Part shown: positions 1 to 12,275 of the stretch, piece after piece
Layout: each line of letters opens with the position of its first letter
How positions within the stretch are numbered: position 1 is the first letter of the stretch
From: Flaccisagitta enflata
Lineage: Eukaryota; Chaetognatha; Sagittoidea; Aphragmophora
Reading direction: 5' to 3'
Length of the DNA stretch: 64,000 bases
NCBI GenBank assembly: GCA_965153355.1
Contig: OZ231127.1
Location: forward strand, 80,848,001-80,912,000
The notes under the pieces: model-generated
Seen by the model: only the letters and a program-made list of their open reading frames with translations
Databases searched by the model: none
Told to the model about the DNA's origin: nothing
Made by a program: the position numbers and the translations under genes

Positions 1-690
1 GAGCCAAGCAGAATGCTCTACGACAGAGACTTTTCGCGCTATGATTTTTTAAAGATTTATTTACAAAAAATTCAAATGGAATTTTTTCCGATTTTTTTTT
101 ATTTTGTGTAAGATCAATAAAAGAGTCTATTCATGTTAACTTGAGCATGCAAATGCAAAAAAAAATGTTTATGAGCACAGCTGCTCATCTGTGAGGGCGT
201 TTTTGAGCATTTTAGCTCATTTAGTTCACTTACCTCAGTCTTTTTTTCTGATTTTAAACGTAATGAATAAAGAAATGATTTGATTCATTTTTAAGCATGC
301 AAATAAAAGAAAGCATGTCAGTGAGCATAGCTACTGATCTGTGAGGATGTTTTAAGTATTCTAGCTCACTTAGCTCATTTAGATTAGTCTTTTTTTCTGA
401 TTTTTAATGGGATAAATAAATAAATGTTTTGATGTGAGCATGCAAATATAAGAAAGGATGTCAGTGAACATAGCTGGTTGTCTGGTTGAGGGATTTTGAG
501 CATTTTAGCTCATCTAGCTCATTTGGCTTAGTCTTACTTTTCTCTAATTTTCAGTGCAATCAGTACATACAATTGCTCTGGATTTGATCTAATATATAAA
601 AAAATTTGCAGTGACTGAAGATAAAAGCTTGGTGAAAAGTGACCAATGTTTACGACTTTTTTCCTCACGGCGACAGCCGCCATTACTGGT
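1..690 (+). mobile_element. Helitron-like non-autonomous element, 5' end outside window
   Basis: The body consists of roughly 145-bp diverged internal units, each with a GAGCATGCAAATA-type motif followed by repeated AGCTCATTTAGCTCA. The 3' end is a short hairpin (CGGCGACAGCCG) followed by CCATTACTGG and then host T. Full-length relatives at 32426-33193 (reverse) and 56546-57366 begin TCGGGAAAAAAGTCG and have the same 3' end. TC at the 5' end, a 3' hairpin, CTRR (here CTGG) and A|T insertion are Helitron hallmarks. No Rep/helicase is encoded here. Confidence 0.6.
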
Positions 691-2538
691 ATCTATAAAT
701 ATCTAATAATAGCTTCACGATTTTTCCTCAAGCTCAGAAAATTTTTCTGTTCAAAAAAGAATTTTACACATTCACAATCTAAAATGATGCAGCAATTTCT
801 CAATTTGCAGATTTGGCTGATATTGCTCATAGACTCTTTTTCTTTAGGAGGCTCTCATTTCTAAATGGATTGAGCTAGAGACCTGAGATTGGTCTGAAAT
901 TGAAGAATTTTTGGGCCCAATAAAAAATATCCTCAAAATTTTGAAGTTTTTTGTTTTTTTTTCTTCAAAACCACATTTAAAAAAGAACAACTTGATTTTC
1001 ATAGGCATGAATTTGGCAAATATCTTGGTATCTTATCAAAAAAATGTGAATTATTCTATGAAATCTCTTTTACTATGTGGGATACCTTTAATTTGAGTCA
1101 TCATTTGACTCATCATGTTTTGTCAAATTATTTACAGATAAGAGCTTAACAAAGAGTAGTTGTCAAAAGAGATCAATGAAAAATAGCAAAATGGTTGCAA
1201 AAGGGCATATACTTCCAAGCCATTTTTCCATGACTGTTGATACCTTCCCATCATTTTCCTCTTACTGAACAAAAATCGTTTTTCACAAGCTCTTTAGAAC
1301 TTTTTTTCAGAATTAGATTATCTTCTCTAGAAGCAGAGATAAATCGATTATTAATGTTACAACTGAGTTGGTATACCCTGTATATATGGTTGAAAACCTT
1401 TGATGGCCAACTTGGGATTCTTTCAAACTTTTATATGTGCGACAACGGACATCGATAAGAGGCTTTGTTTGTCGGTTGGTCAGTCTGTCTGTTGGTCTGT
1501 AACGCATTTGTTCGACGTCGCGTATATTGGCCAACTTGGCCTTGTTCTTCCTCTTTTCTCATCATTCAGCAACTTTTGTTGTAATTGTAACAAAAAATGA
1601 TCGATTAAACCAAGCTGTCTCAACTGTACTTTGTTTCAACACTGTTTTGTTTCAACAGTAACAGTGTAAAGGTTTTCAAGCCGATCGTCGAAGTAACTTG
1701 GATTATATTTCAAATCAATTGAGATCGTAACACAGCTACAACAAAATAATTCCGTTTCGTGACTACAAAAAGAAACGATCCTTAAGATTGCTACCGCTAT
1801 GTCTACAAAAAAAAACACAACCTTGTTGAGAAAAAAAACCAGAGGCAGTGACTTGTTTTAGGTACGCCTAATTAAAAACACGCAAGCAGGGTAGTATGAT
1901 GATGTGTGATTTTCATCCTAATAAAGGATGTGTCTTACATTATTTCTAATCAAGCAAAAAAGATATAAAGAATTTTAGAATATTTTGTCATTGAATTAGT
2001 TATTATAAATTTTCTCAATTTCCTACAAAAAATAAATTTGTCTGTCAACTCATCGATTGGAATTAAATGTCATGGACAAATTGATCACCGATGTGGGTCA
2101 AAATGGTCACTAAATGGGGAGATGAAATGCATTCGGTGATGGACAAATAGGAGATGAATTCAAAGGAATTAAAAATGGTAATGCTCATGGTGTTAGCATT
2201 TGAATGGATGTTCCATGAAACGGCGTGCGCTAGTAACAAGAAGCAAAAACAAATTTAGAAGAAAAAAAAACAAACTAGAAAAAAAATGAGACAGTAAATG
2301 ATGAGGGAGCATTTTTTTTTAACGGAATATCTTTGGAAGTCGGAATTGCTTTTTTTAGCGCCTGAGAGAAACTGTTTATGATTTTAGCCTCTACTTGAGT
2401 GAAAGAGAGAGAATTAAATTCAAAGAAACCAAAATATTGGTTAAGCTAAACAGAGAGAGAGCATGTACCAAAAAAAAAAGAAACCAAAACAATTGTCTAA
2501 TACTTTTTTTTTAACATCTTGCTAGGAAATAGTTTTTG
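691..2538. other. AT-rich intergenic stretch, no gene recognised
   Basis: Only short, unconvincing open frames occur. It contains a decayed copy of the hairpin/YGGT repeat family at about 1436-1550 (GTCGGTTGGTCAG-like tract, ending GGCCTTGTT). The remainder is unique-looking AT-rich DNA. Confidence 0.5.
1436..1550 (+). repeat. hairpin/YGGT short interspersed element, degenerate copy
   Basis: It shows TGTGCGACAACGG, then a run of GGTTGGTCAGTCTG-type tetramers, GTAACGCATTTGTTCGACG, and the shared end ACTTGGCCTTGTT. This is the same order as better copies at 7035-7166 and 30552-30670, but the first hairpin is decayed. Confidence 0.45.
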
Positions 2539-2544
2539 TTTATT
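2539..2544 (-). promoter_or_regulatory. AATAAA polyadenylation signal directly after exon 3b stop
   Basis: On the minus strand the stop TAA of exon 3b is followed immediately by AATAAA. This fits 3b being a genuine terminal exon with a very short 3' UTR. Confidence 0.4.
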
Positions 2545-2659
2545 TTATGCGGGAGGTCCACTGCAGAAGCGCCAAACGACGAAATACATGACAATGGCAA
2601 AAACGACGAAAAGCGCAATTGCCAACAATCTGTACATGTCCAAATTAAAGTTGCTTGGC
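2545..2659 (-). CDS. small membrane protein, alternative terminal exon 3b (transmembrane)
   Basis: After a pyrimidine-rich tract ending CGCTCCCAG, one base completes the Arg codon left open by exon 2 (5943-6054). Then 37 codons and TAA follow. The exon reads PSNFNLDMYR, a ~18-residue hydrophobic helix, then WRFCSGPPA. It is clearly homologous to exon 3a (4454-4562): both have PSxF, DMYR, a single hydrophobic helix and WRFCS, and both accept the same phase. They therefore look like tandemly duplicated alternative last exons of one gene. Joined to exons 1 and 2 it gives a 105-residue type I membrane protein. The Cys next to the membrane could be acylated (inference). The right arm of the inverted duplication lacks this exon, because the homology ends at about 2755. 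No known family was recognised. Confidence 0.62.
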
Positions 2660-4453
2660 CTGGGAGCGGGAAGAGATGATAGTGTGATGGGGAGCAGGGC
2701 GAAGTATGGCGAGTGTAGCGAGAGTTGGGGGGGGGAGAGAGAGAAGAGCCAGACAAGTGACACACAGGGACATGGGATGGGGAGGGAAAGAGAAACCATG
2801 AGATTAGATAATTCTTAACAAATGTGGAAATCATAGATTTTTGTATGTCTGATCAACCAATATTTCAAAAGGAAGAAATACATGCAATAGCTATCTGAGC
2901 ATTACAGTTTTTGTGCCGTATCTTTTTTTTTCGCAAATATGCATAAGTTTTATTATCAGCCGAATTATTTTAAGCAAGAGCCTTTGATTATTCTCAATTT
3001 GCGGAACTATTTCTATCATTAATTAGTATAATGGCCTAAGTTCGTGTTTAAAGATCAAAAGCAGCTAGTTGACTTCTGAGAAAAGTTTAAACACTAAATA
3101 ATCGAGAAAGGCAGAATAGGTTATGTTACATCTCATACCGTTTTGCTTCCAATTAGCCTTTAAATTGAATTTTCATCTTCAATTACGGTAGTTTTATTTA
3201 GGGTTTACACTGTACTAAAAGTATCGTTTGTTTTTGGTTTTTTTTTTCTCAGATATGGGTGTCATTAGATGCTGAATCTAGTTTAGCGCAGTTAAACAGG
3301 ATAAACCTTTTGTCAGTTAATCTTACAACAATCAAATTTTCAGTATAACGAAAAAATTTCTTGTTGAAACTTAAGATATCACTGAAAAAGAAATGAAAGC
3401 TAGTTTTTTGGAAGAAATACGGCATTTATCAATAGAAAGAAAGCAGAATTTCCGCAGGTAGTATTGTAATAGACCATGCATTTTCAAAAGTTTTAACTAT
3501 GAAACATTTATAATAACTTTTTTTAGGCTTTAAACCGCTCATGTATACAAAAAATTTTATAAAAATGCAAGATAATGTTTGAATGGTATCTTTCGATGCA
3601 TAACAACAACAAGAAACAATACTATGAAATGACAACACGCATAGATTTGTATAATGTCATGAGAGCAGAAAACATTTCAAGGAGTAGGAAGTTTTGGTTG
3701 AATATTTTGAGTTGCAGAGTATGGATTCTTTTTTTACAACAGCAAGTGTCATGTATGTTAGCGCATTTTGACAAAGATGCTATACAAACAAAAAATAAGT
3801 GAATTTTAAAGAAACATCTGTCACTTGGGGGGTGGGCTACATGAAGCTATAGCTTATGAAAATCGGATAACGCCTATTCGTCTCTAAATTTCATCTCTAA
3901 ATTTCATCTCTAAATTTCTTCTCTAAATTTCTTATCTACCTTTTGACACTGAAATCGTTAGTCAACTAAAACTGGTCAAGGTGAGATTGGAAATCTACCC
4001 GCTATCATGCATGGGCGTGGAGGAGTAAAATTTTCATCTAAAATTAACACTTTGAGATCGTGGAAAGCAAACAGATTCCCGCACGCTCATGCTTTCATTT
4101 TTGAGAGACTATTGTCTATGACCATTGACCAGATTCGATCTGGCTGTCATTTACTGATAGAGGGAAAAACAATGAAAAAAGGTATAGCATCTAAATAAAA
4201 AGTCCTCAAACTAATTAAAAAAGAAACAATATTGTTAATGCTTAAAAAAAAATGTACTCAATATTGTGCCAACCCACATTACCCTAGAATAGTCTTCCTG
4301 AATAATCTTAACCTAGTTTTCTTTTGTAAGTCGATCTAAATGGCAGAATTAAACCTCCATTTAAACTGATCATTATTACCTCACTGCGTGCCCTTTTCTT
4401 CCTCTCCTAATAAACCGCAGGATAATTTACATAATTGGCGAAGTCATATGTTT
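2660..4453. other. intronic stretch between exons 3a and 3b
   Basis: AT-rich, with no repeat family recognised except a short GA-rich run near 2730-2760 that marks the end of the inverted-duplication homology. Several 60-75 codon open frames here are identical in the other arm, but the arms are almost identical throughout, so this does not argue for coding. Confidence 0.45.
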
Positions 4454-4562
4454 CTAATCGGTGCTACAAAATCGCCAAACGAGGAAAAATGTGAACAACG
4501 TGAACAGTAGGAATAGGAATATGGTTAGGATGCGATACATATCCATTTTGAATTGACTCGGT
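4454..4562 (-). CDS. small membrane protein, alternative terminal exon 3a (transmembrane)
   Basis: Minus-strand acceptor CACACTCTAAAG, one base completing the exon 2 Arg codon, then 35 codons and TAG. The exon reads PSQFKMDMYR, an ~18-residue Leu/Phe-rich helix (ILTIFLFLLFTLFTFFLV), then WRFCSTD. With exons 1 and 2 this gives a 103-residue protein: cleavable signal peptide, about 43 luminal residues, one membrane helix, and a very short cytosolic tail. It is a paralogue of exon 3b at 2545-2659. The right arm has the same exon at 25603-25711. An internal ATG (MDMYR) could alternatively start a ~30-residue membrane micropeptide, but the matching intron phase in both exons favours splicing. Confidence 0.65.
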
Positions 4563-5942
4563 CTTTAGAGTGTGAGAATGTGATTTTTTTTAGTTGTTGT
4601 TTTGTGAGTTTTGTGTGAGAAAGAAAGTAAGGAAGCAGCAGAATAAATAGGAAAAGAATTGGAAGTGACTTTTTATAAATGGTGATCGTTTCTTCAATAT
4701 GTGGATTAGTTCCTGTATTTCTTCAAATTGAAAAATGAGTATTTGATGAAATGAACTTTGGTTTTAATTCTTTAAAGTGGTACTTTTTACAAATTGGCTT
4801 TATCCGAGTTGTGTGCCGATGATTCTACCACTAATTAATTGTGACCATGATCGATGAGATAACATGAATAAACGTTGAGTAAATGGGTATTATCGTGATC
4901 AAGAGCTCTATAGAGATGAAAAAAGGACTTTGTGCTTCACTCATTGCCGTGTGATCACTAACAGAGGATTTCTACGCCTGTGGTTATTTGTCAATTCGTT
5001 TTAGGTTATGTTATAATTTTTGATGTTGTACTTCAAAAAGAAAATCAAATACTGCTCAATCCGTAGCTGAGGGATAAAATAGGGGGTCCACGATGCCAAA
5101 GGGTGTTTGAAAAAAACTGATCTCATATTCAACCAAAATTTTGGGTTGAAAGCAACAGTGAAAGGAGTGATTATTTCACAAGCAAAACCCATATACCCTA
5201 GTCACCCCAATTCACTTTGCCCATACACAAAAAAAAGAAGACAAGTCTGAAATAAAATCACGAATGAGTTTTCCCTTTTTTTGGGGGGGGAGGGGTGGGG
5301 GTTCCAAACACATTTTGAGGTTATAACACGAAATACTCATTAATATACTCAAAATACTACGAGCACACATTTTGGAGAGCTAGGAAGACTAATTTTACAA
5401 ACACGATGGATATCGATGATAACAATTGTTTAATACAGAGAGACGCGATTAGCTCGCCCTGGAGAGAGCGAAGGGGGAAAAAACGATATCGACAAAACAC
5501 ACACACTCGTCAATTATGACATTTACATAGAAAAGTGTGAGAGAGAAAGAGAGAATCTGGTTTGATCTCGTTACCTTGTCAGCCAGAGGACAATTTAACC
5601 ATTTCCAACTACTATCTTGGGGAAAAAAGTTATCAGTCTGTAAACCAACATCAACTTTGGAAAAACGCTGCCCTTAAAACAGTTACGCTACCATTCCCTG
5701 GATTGTTTGTATTTTAAAGAGCTAAACAATAAATGACAATGGCATTTACCATGTTGTCTTTGCTTCATTCATTCAAAAACTTTTTTTTTCAATGTTCCTA
5801 ATGATGTCAGTTTTTAGACTGAAACCTTTTTTTCCAAGATAGTATGGTCTGAACATTTTTCTATCATGTCCACTGTCTATATATTGCAAAGAAAGAAAAC
5901 CAAAAGAAAAAGTGTTAAATGAGTGATAAGGTTGATGTTTAC

Positions 5943-6054
5943 CTGTCATACGGATTATCACTGATGGTTGCCTTTCCTTCTGCGGGGGCGTCGGCCGTAT
6001 CAGCCGCTGGAGCAGCCTTTTTAACGCGCGCTCTCATCTCATCACCAGATTCAC
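5943..6054 (-). CDS. small membrane protein, exon 2 (luminal linker)
   Basis: Acceptor TGATACAAG and donor CAG/GTAAAC on the minus strand. The 112-nt exon starts in phase 1 (completing a Gly codon with exon 1) and ends in phase 2. It encodes GESGDEMRARVKKAAPAAD, then an Ala/Asp/Pro-rich stretch ending ISDNPYD plus the first two bases of Arg. The segment is hydrophilic and likely disordered. The right-arm copy at 24138-24249 has the same length, phase and essentially the same protein, whereas flanking intron DNA has point differences. Confidence 0.65.
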
Positions 6055-6427
6055 CTTGTATCATTAAAATCATTGTAATTTGTTAACATTTTAGTAACTA
6101 TCATACAAGCGCATACCAAGGGTTAGATCAAATACGAATGATTATGATGATGGAATCGCTTTCAATCGTTTCCCCTTCATAGGATATTGAAAGTCAATTT
6201 TAAAACTTTCCCCATTCTTCTTAATAGATAGATAGATTGATTGATTGATTGATTGATTTTGATTTGATTTGAAAACATTTTTGGCCAGGAGCAACATGGT
6301 AAACAGAAATAAAAACTATGTGTGAGTAATACAGAAGGCAAAAATTGATTGGATGATTGATTGGTTGACAGATTGATTGATTGATTGATCGACTGATTGA
6401 TTGATAGATTGATTGATTGATTCTCAC
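6055..6427. other. intron 1 with (TGAT)n/(ATCA)n microsatellite
   Basis: Just past the exon 1 donor there are imperfect TGAT repeats (about 6230-6260 and 6340-6425). The right arm has (ATCA)n at 23262-23325 in the same place and, additionally, a 515-bp MITE. Here the uninterrupted pre-insertion site ACTATGTGTGAGTAATAC is visible near 6316. Confidence 0.6.
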
Positions 6428-6518
6428 CGATTTCTGTGGAGCAGCTCGTGTGAACCAAAAGGGCGATGCAAAGGAAGAGGAGCGCGAGGCTCAAACTTGT
6501 CAAATTGACTCGATCCAT
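6428..6518 (-). CDS. small membrane protein, exon 1 (signal peptide)
   Basis: ATG at 6518-6516 opens MDRVNLTSLS followed by a classic hydrophobic core (LALLFLCIALLV) and HTSCSTEI. This looks like a cleavable signal peptide with processing around residues 25-27. The exon ends in phase 1 at donor ATCG/GTGAGA, and exon 2 starts in the matching phase. The ATG is the first in frame. The right-arm copy at 23166-23256 is the same, with donor GTAATA. The complete gene reads minus-strand 6518 to 2545. It does not match a family I recognise; by size and layout it is a small type I membrane protein. Confidence 0.65.
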
Positions 6519-7034
6519 TTTGGTAAGACTGTCTGTTTGAGATAGCTATGGGACCGGAAAGGAAAAAGAACAACAATGAATGCGTTGCTATGGAACCAGA
6601 AAGGAAGTGATGAAAATTGGATATTAATGAATAAATATTTTGCTTTTACATTTTTAACGGAGAAGAAAATTTTCGCGACTAGAAAAAAGGAAGGGTTTTT
6701 ATTTCGATCGATGCAATGTGGACCAAAAGAGAAACTAACACAAATTTAAAAAAAAAACCAGATAAACAGACAGAGTGACACGTAAAAAGTCGTAATAAGA
6801 CAAATTGCATGTCAAAAATGACGGGTGACAAATCCGATGACAATCGATTTTCGTTTGACGACCAATTTCAACTTTATTAGTTATTACTTTCAACTTTTGG
6901 GCTTCAAACCTTCCGAGCGGGTCAAATTAGCACGCCTTAGTCATTACTTTCAATTAGAGCCTCAAATATTTACTCTTCTGAGAAAGGCTAAATCGTGTAC
7001 CATGGTCCAATTATGGGCTACGTATCTCTTTTTT

Positions 7035-7166
7035 AGGTGCGACAAAGCACCTCTATAACTGGCTGTGTCCATTGGTCGGCCGGTTGGTCTGTCGGTCGGT
7101 CTGTCGGTAACGCATTCGCTTGACGATCCACACGTCGCACCTCATTGGCCCACTTGGCCTTGTCTC
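7035..7166 (+). repeat. hairpin/YGGT short interspersed element
   Basis: Starts with a hairpin AGGTGC-GACAAA-GCACCT, then CTATAACTGGCTGTG, a run of CGGT/TGGT tetramers, GTAACGCATTCG, a third stem copy GTCGCACCT, and ATTGGCCCACTTGGCC. The same insertion is in the right arm (22503-22644, opposite strand), so it predates the inverted duplication. Confidence 0.7.
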
Positions 7167-7226
7167 TTTATGGACGGGAAACTGATTTGGAAAAAAAAAA
7201 ACAATCAAAGGCACTAGATAAGTTGG

Positions 7227-7227
<1 letters not shown>

Positions 7228-7306
<79 letters not shown>
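7228..7306. repeat. (GT)n microsatellite
   Basis: About 39 uninterrupted GT dinucleotides. It corresponds to (AC)n at 22384-22448 in the right arm, with a different copy number. Confidence 0.95.
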
Positions 7307-7307
<1 letters not shown>

Positions 7308-7712
7308 AGTGTTGGAGTAAATGTGTTCATGTGCTTGGATTTGTTTGTAAAGCAAGTGGACAAGTGGAAAACTATAAACGACGTTGTTCCGTAGATTTAG
7401 TAATAGTATCTGTCTGTCCTTGGAAATTACAAAATTCAAGATGGCGTCCATAGAGGAATCATGGAACATGACATCGTAGCTTAGAAGCCGGGAAGAGAAG
7501 CCAGTTTATGGTGCGAGGAAAGATAGATTAAAACGATTTACATAAGATAACGCGATAAAACAATGATTAAAATGGACACGATTGCGCACAAGGATGATAT
7601 TACATGAGTCCATTAACATGACTTGATTCGTTGAGCTTAGTCAATTGTTTTTGCTGGTAAAACGGGCATTTTTTCATGACCTTGCCGTCGCTTTCCCTGT
7701 CCTTTGGATGAT

Positions 7713-7827
<115 letters not shown>

Positions 7828-8235
7828 TAGAATAAAAGAAGAGGATCAAAGCGTGTTAATCAAAGGGCGGCGGGAAGAGCAGCCTCAGGTGAAAAGGAGA
7901 TGAAAGATGGTTTGGTTTTGGTTTTCTTTTGAAAGATAAATGATGATGAAAGGTGCTTCTCTGAAGTTGAGAGTTGAGAGAGTTGATCATCAAAGTTGAA
8001 AATGTGACTTTGCATTTTTGTTTTTAAATTTTTAAGCTTTTAATTTGTATGGTTTGTTATCTAAGCAGTATAGAAAGGTCTGTCACCTCCATAAAATGGA
8101 CATATGTAAGTTGGATAGAAGGGGGTCTTTCTTTTGAAACATCTCTAACAATCATCATTTATTGGAAAAAAAATTCAAGTTCTACAAAAGATAGTTCTAA
8201 ATCTAGAATTCTAGATCACACCTCTTATGTGCCAT

Positions 8236-9420
8236 AACTTAATGATCTCATACACTCTTTGTTTTTTGAGTAAGGACAAAGGTTATAAGGACATGAGGCT
8301 GAAATTTTGCCAAAAATTAAGGATATTTAAGGACAAAGCCCAGCCTCAGATTTGTAAAAAAATAAGTTTGATTCATAGTTTAGATTGTCTTTACGCAAAT
8401 TCTTAGCGAAAAAAACCCTTATCAATAGAAGGTAATCTACTTTAATAGTAACTATTTCATTATGAACAGTAGTTTCTGTGATACACTCTTTTGGAAAAAA
8501 CAAAAACAATTGTAAGAACATTGTCAGCTTCAAAACTAAGGGAAATATAAGAGTATTTACACTTTATTTTCTTTAGGTTAATGATAGAATTACAGTAAAC
8601 AAAAATAATTGACTTTATACTATAATGGTTGACTTCAATTGATTTTACACTCATATTTGATTTGTTTATGATTATTATTATGGTTTTCATATCCTTTCAA
8701 TTGGCTATCGAACTTAGATAACCAGAAAAAAAATTCTTGTATAAACTGGTGGTTTGAAAAATAAAAACATTCTAAGAATAATTTGAGCCTCAAACTACCT
8801 AAGAAATAAGAACACCGAGCCTCAGACAATAATAACATGTTCTTATAAACGGAAAAGAGTGTATCTAACTTATAATAACTCATACTTACCACTGTACAAC
8901 AATAATATTGATGCATAAAAAAGAAAATCATAAAAAAATCATAGAAAAACATTAAGGATATTCTAAGAACATTTCAGTCTGAAATTCGCAAAAATTTAAG
9001 GACATCCCAGACCCAGCCTCAGAAAAAAATTTACTGGTCTTTATTGAAAAAAAAAATGTAATGCATTCAAAGCATGTAAATGTAGGAGTAAGAGCTTATT
9101 TTGACTGCATTTATGACAGCGAAAAGAAAAAGAAAGATTGAGAAAAATGTAGCAAATCTAGTGTTAAGCGAGCATGTCAGCGCAGAAATGTTTCGAAGAG
9201 AGATCTAGAGAGCAAGCTTCAGAATTTTTTTCTGTCTTTTTCTTTTTTTTTATATCTAAAGGATTAGAACCTCACCTTCGATTCAAGACTGAACGCCTGC
9301 TCCCACAATTCCCTCGCACGGCCTCAAAAATCGAAGTGGCGAATTCGATACCAAAGCCTTTGGCAAAGGTTTTTTTTTCTCTTTTTTTATATCGATAGCA
9401 TCCACTACTCTAATTTTGAT
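8236..9420. other. AT-rich spacer with a dispersed AGCCTCAG/CAGCCTGAAAT repeat
   Basis: The start of the spacer between the inverted arms. Phrases such as AAGGACA..CAGCCTCAGA recur at about 8290-8350, 8790-8830 and 8960-9030. Similar wording (CAGCCTGAAATTCTC) occurs at 54545-54920, suggesting an old dispersed repeat. No credible gene. Confidence 0.4.
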
Positions 9421-10049
9421 TTGATGGCTCAAGGATCGGAGAAGATTAAATAGACTTTGATATAATGATATATATTGAAAGAATTTTGTAGTGGAATGAC
9501 TCTAACAGGTCTCACATAATTAGGCGGAAAAGTAAAATGATCAATATACATAGTAAAAATGCCCTCTGTCAGCGTTCGCCACGAGTCTCAGTTTCTCCAA
9601 GCAGCTGTGAGTCTTAAAGGTGAATGTTTTTCCAGTGTTTATAAGCGGAACCGTCTTTGGCATCCAATCTAGGGCAGAAGAAGCGTATCCAAGATTGTAG
9701 AGATCACAAAGTTCTGAATGGGAAAAGTAAAAGAGAAAGGAGAGGAGGAGGGGGCGCTAATTATGGTGGGCATTGTGTTAAAGGGGGCCGGTCCATATCA
9801 ATATAAGAATGCCCTATACCTGAGGATCCGTAGAATGATGGTTTCTGGATGGGGGATGACGGAGGGAATGATAATGCGCACAACATGGATAAGGAAAGTC
9901 AATTAGATATGAAAAGAGTTTGCTCGCTTATCTAGGGGAAAAAAAGAGAAATCATAATCTAAACACCAGTATGTACAGTAAAGGCAATAAAAGAAATAGC
10001 ACAAGGAAATGAGTCCACAATTGAGTCTTGGAATGATGGCTGAGTCCGG

Positions 10050-11345
10050 GGATGGATGATGGAGGAGGAGGATGAGGTCGGGATCGAGCGGAGATGAGAG
10101 GAGGAGGATGAGAAGGATGAGAAGGATGAGGATGAAGTCGGGGATTAAGCCGAGGAAGGAGGAGGAGGATGAAGACCGAACAGGAGGAGGAGGAGGAGGA
10201 CGGATGAGGGAGGCGGCGAAGAGGAGGATGGCGGAGGCGGACCTGGAGAGATAGCCCACGCAAAAGCGTGCTGTTTAGTGACAGCCCCTAAATGCAACAC
10301 AATAAGCCAGATTGCGTGATTTCTCGAAGGATTCTAGAGAGGAAAAATTAGCGGCTTGGAAACGGGGGGAGGGGGAGGGGAAGGAAGATCAAAGAAGCAC
10401 GACATAGGCAACATATAAGCGACACAAAGAAATATGTTAAGAAATGCGACCAATACAGGCACAAAAGCATAGATTATGTACAGAAGAAAAAACGCAAAGA
10501 GTCTGGATGGTGAGGCTGGGATGCGAAGGAGGAGGAGGTGGCGAAGATCGTTCCGCGAGGTCTTTTATAGAGTTCCACGGGGCGGATGGCGCGGACACGA
10601 GGATGGGAGGAGGATGGTAGATGGAGGCGAGGAGCGGGGATGAGGAAGAGGACGAGGCTTTTCACCGCAGACCAGATTAGAGATGGATGACGAATCCGGA
10701 GCTGTAGCGTACACCCGCGCACCTCGACAGTATAGGATAGAGGATGATTAGAGGTGTCCAGTGTGGAGGAATATAATGCCGGGTGGATATATGTTACAAA
10801 TTGAGCACTATGGGCGAGTCTTCCTTCCAGAGCGAAGCGAAGCAAAGCGATACATGTGCGAGCAGAGGCGGATGAGGATGATGAGGATGGGGAGTTCTTT
10901 CACCGTAATTGATGGAAGAAGGAACGATGGTCGTGTGTCTTTGAGGATTGGGGAAGAAATGAAGGACTTGGACGGGATGATGGAAGTCTCAGATGGGAAG
11001 ATGGGGACTTGAGTGGGAAGGCGACGGACTTGAGCTTTAAGGAACTGAAGACTTTGACAGGAGGATGGGCGATGTCGAGATGACGTGAGAGTCGGATCTT
11101 TGAGGAATGGAGTTGACATGAGGGGAGGAGGGCGTTGACCGGATGATGGAGGAGGAGGAGGAGGTTGGGATGAGGACAATGACGAGGAGGCGGCTTGGCT
11201 GGAGGGTGTTGACGTTGGGGAGATGGATGCTTGGGGCCACCTACGACACTTTGGTCTGAAAGGTGTGCCCCTAGCTTATGATGGATGGTAGGGTCAGGCC
11301 AAATTTGCGGGGAGAGGGACGAGATGAAGAGGAGGAGCGGAGGAC
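10050..11345. repeat. purine-rich, GGA/GAT-type degenerate repeat tract
   Basis: Around 1.3 kb of + strand is strongly purine-biased with recurring GGATGAGGA and GGAGGAGGAGG motifs and no fixed period. Frames on the minus strand read as Ser/Pro/Leu-rich junk, without domains. It lies just 3' of the gag ORF but does not encode recognisable pol. Confidence 0.6.
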
Positions 11346-11639
11346 GGGGATTTGACTAGGCCGAGGTGTAAAAAGTGGGTGTGACGATACGATTCACCAA
11401 AGTAAGACGATAATTATGCCAATATGCGTTGTGACGATGATAAATAAGGTATGTCAATGAGCAGGATGGGTGATAAAGTTGGAATTGGGATTGCGATGGG
11501 AATGGGTGAAGACACAAGTAGAAAGGCAGGGCTGATGATAAAGGCGGGATGATACTTTTGGTTTCTGCCACTAAGATCCCTGACCAGAAGATGAGGCGCC
11601 GGGAATATCTTGACGAGTTAATTGGAATGAGCTCATCTG

Positions 11640-11687
11640 CCGAGAGAAAAGGAGAGAGAGAGAGGAAGAGAGAGGGAGAGGAAGAGG

Positions 11688-11718
<31 letters not shown>

Positions 11719-11882
11719 CGCAAAATAGAGAGCGGAATACAGGAGTGAGAGGATTTTTCTTTTCCGAAGAAGGGGACGTAGATTAAACAGTAGCGGAATG
11801 CGACATGGGTGAAATTGAGGACGACGGAAGAGACGTGATTACATGTGAATAGATGAAATGGCGAGGGGCTGTGACGAGAAAG

Positions 11883-11932
<50 letters not shown>

Positions 11933-12176
11933 AAGAGAGATCAGTGGGTCACAGAAAGGTGAAGTTGAGATACAAATGGATAGTCCAGGGTTGAAGACGA
12001 CATGTCGTTGTTGACGTCGAGGTACACCAGAGGGTTTTGATGAAAGGATGAGGGCGATTGATAAATGGTGATGTCGAGAGAGTCGATTTGAATTTAAATC
12101 GATTGAGCGTGGAATTACAAACAACGGCGGGGCTCAGGAGAGAGAGAGAGATGGAGAGAGAGGGAGAGAGAGGAGG

Positions 12177-12208
<32 letters not shown>

Positions 12209-12245
12209 GATATAGAGAGAGAGAGCGAGGCAGAAGGAAGAGAGA
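11640..12245. repeat. cluster of (GA)n microsatellites
   Basis: Three imperfect GA arrays at about 11640-11718, 11880-11937 and 12137-12235, separated by unique sequence. They lie immediately downstream (minus strand) of the gag stop codon. Confidence 0.85.
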
Positions 12246-12275
12246 ATGAAGAGAGAAAGAAAATGGGGATACAGA

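Noticed and set aside
2545-2640. Independent ~30-residue membrane micropeptides (MDMYR..WRFC) comparable to sarcolamban-type peptides
   Set aside because: Both exons share an upstream acceptor and the phase of exon 2, so terminal exons of a spliced gene explain them better; not excluded.
3575-4198. Open frames of 75 and 63 codons that are identical in both inverted arms
   Set aside because: The arms are nearly identical everywhere, so conservation is uninformative; no splice sites, motifs or codon bias support coding.
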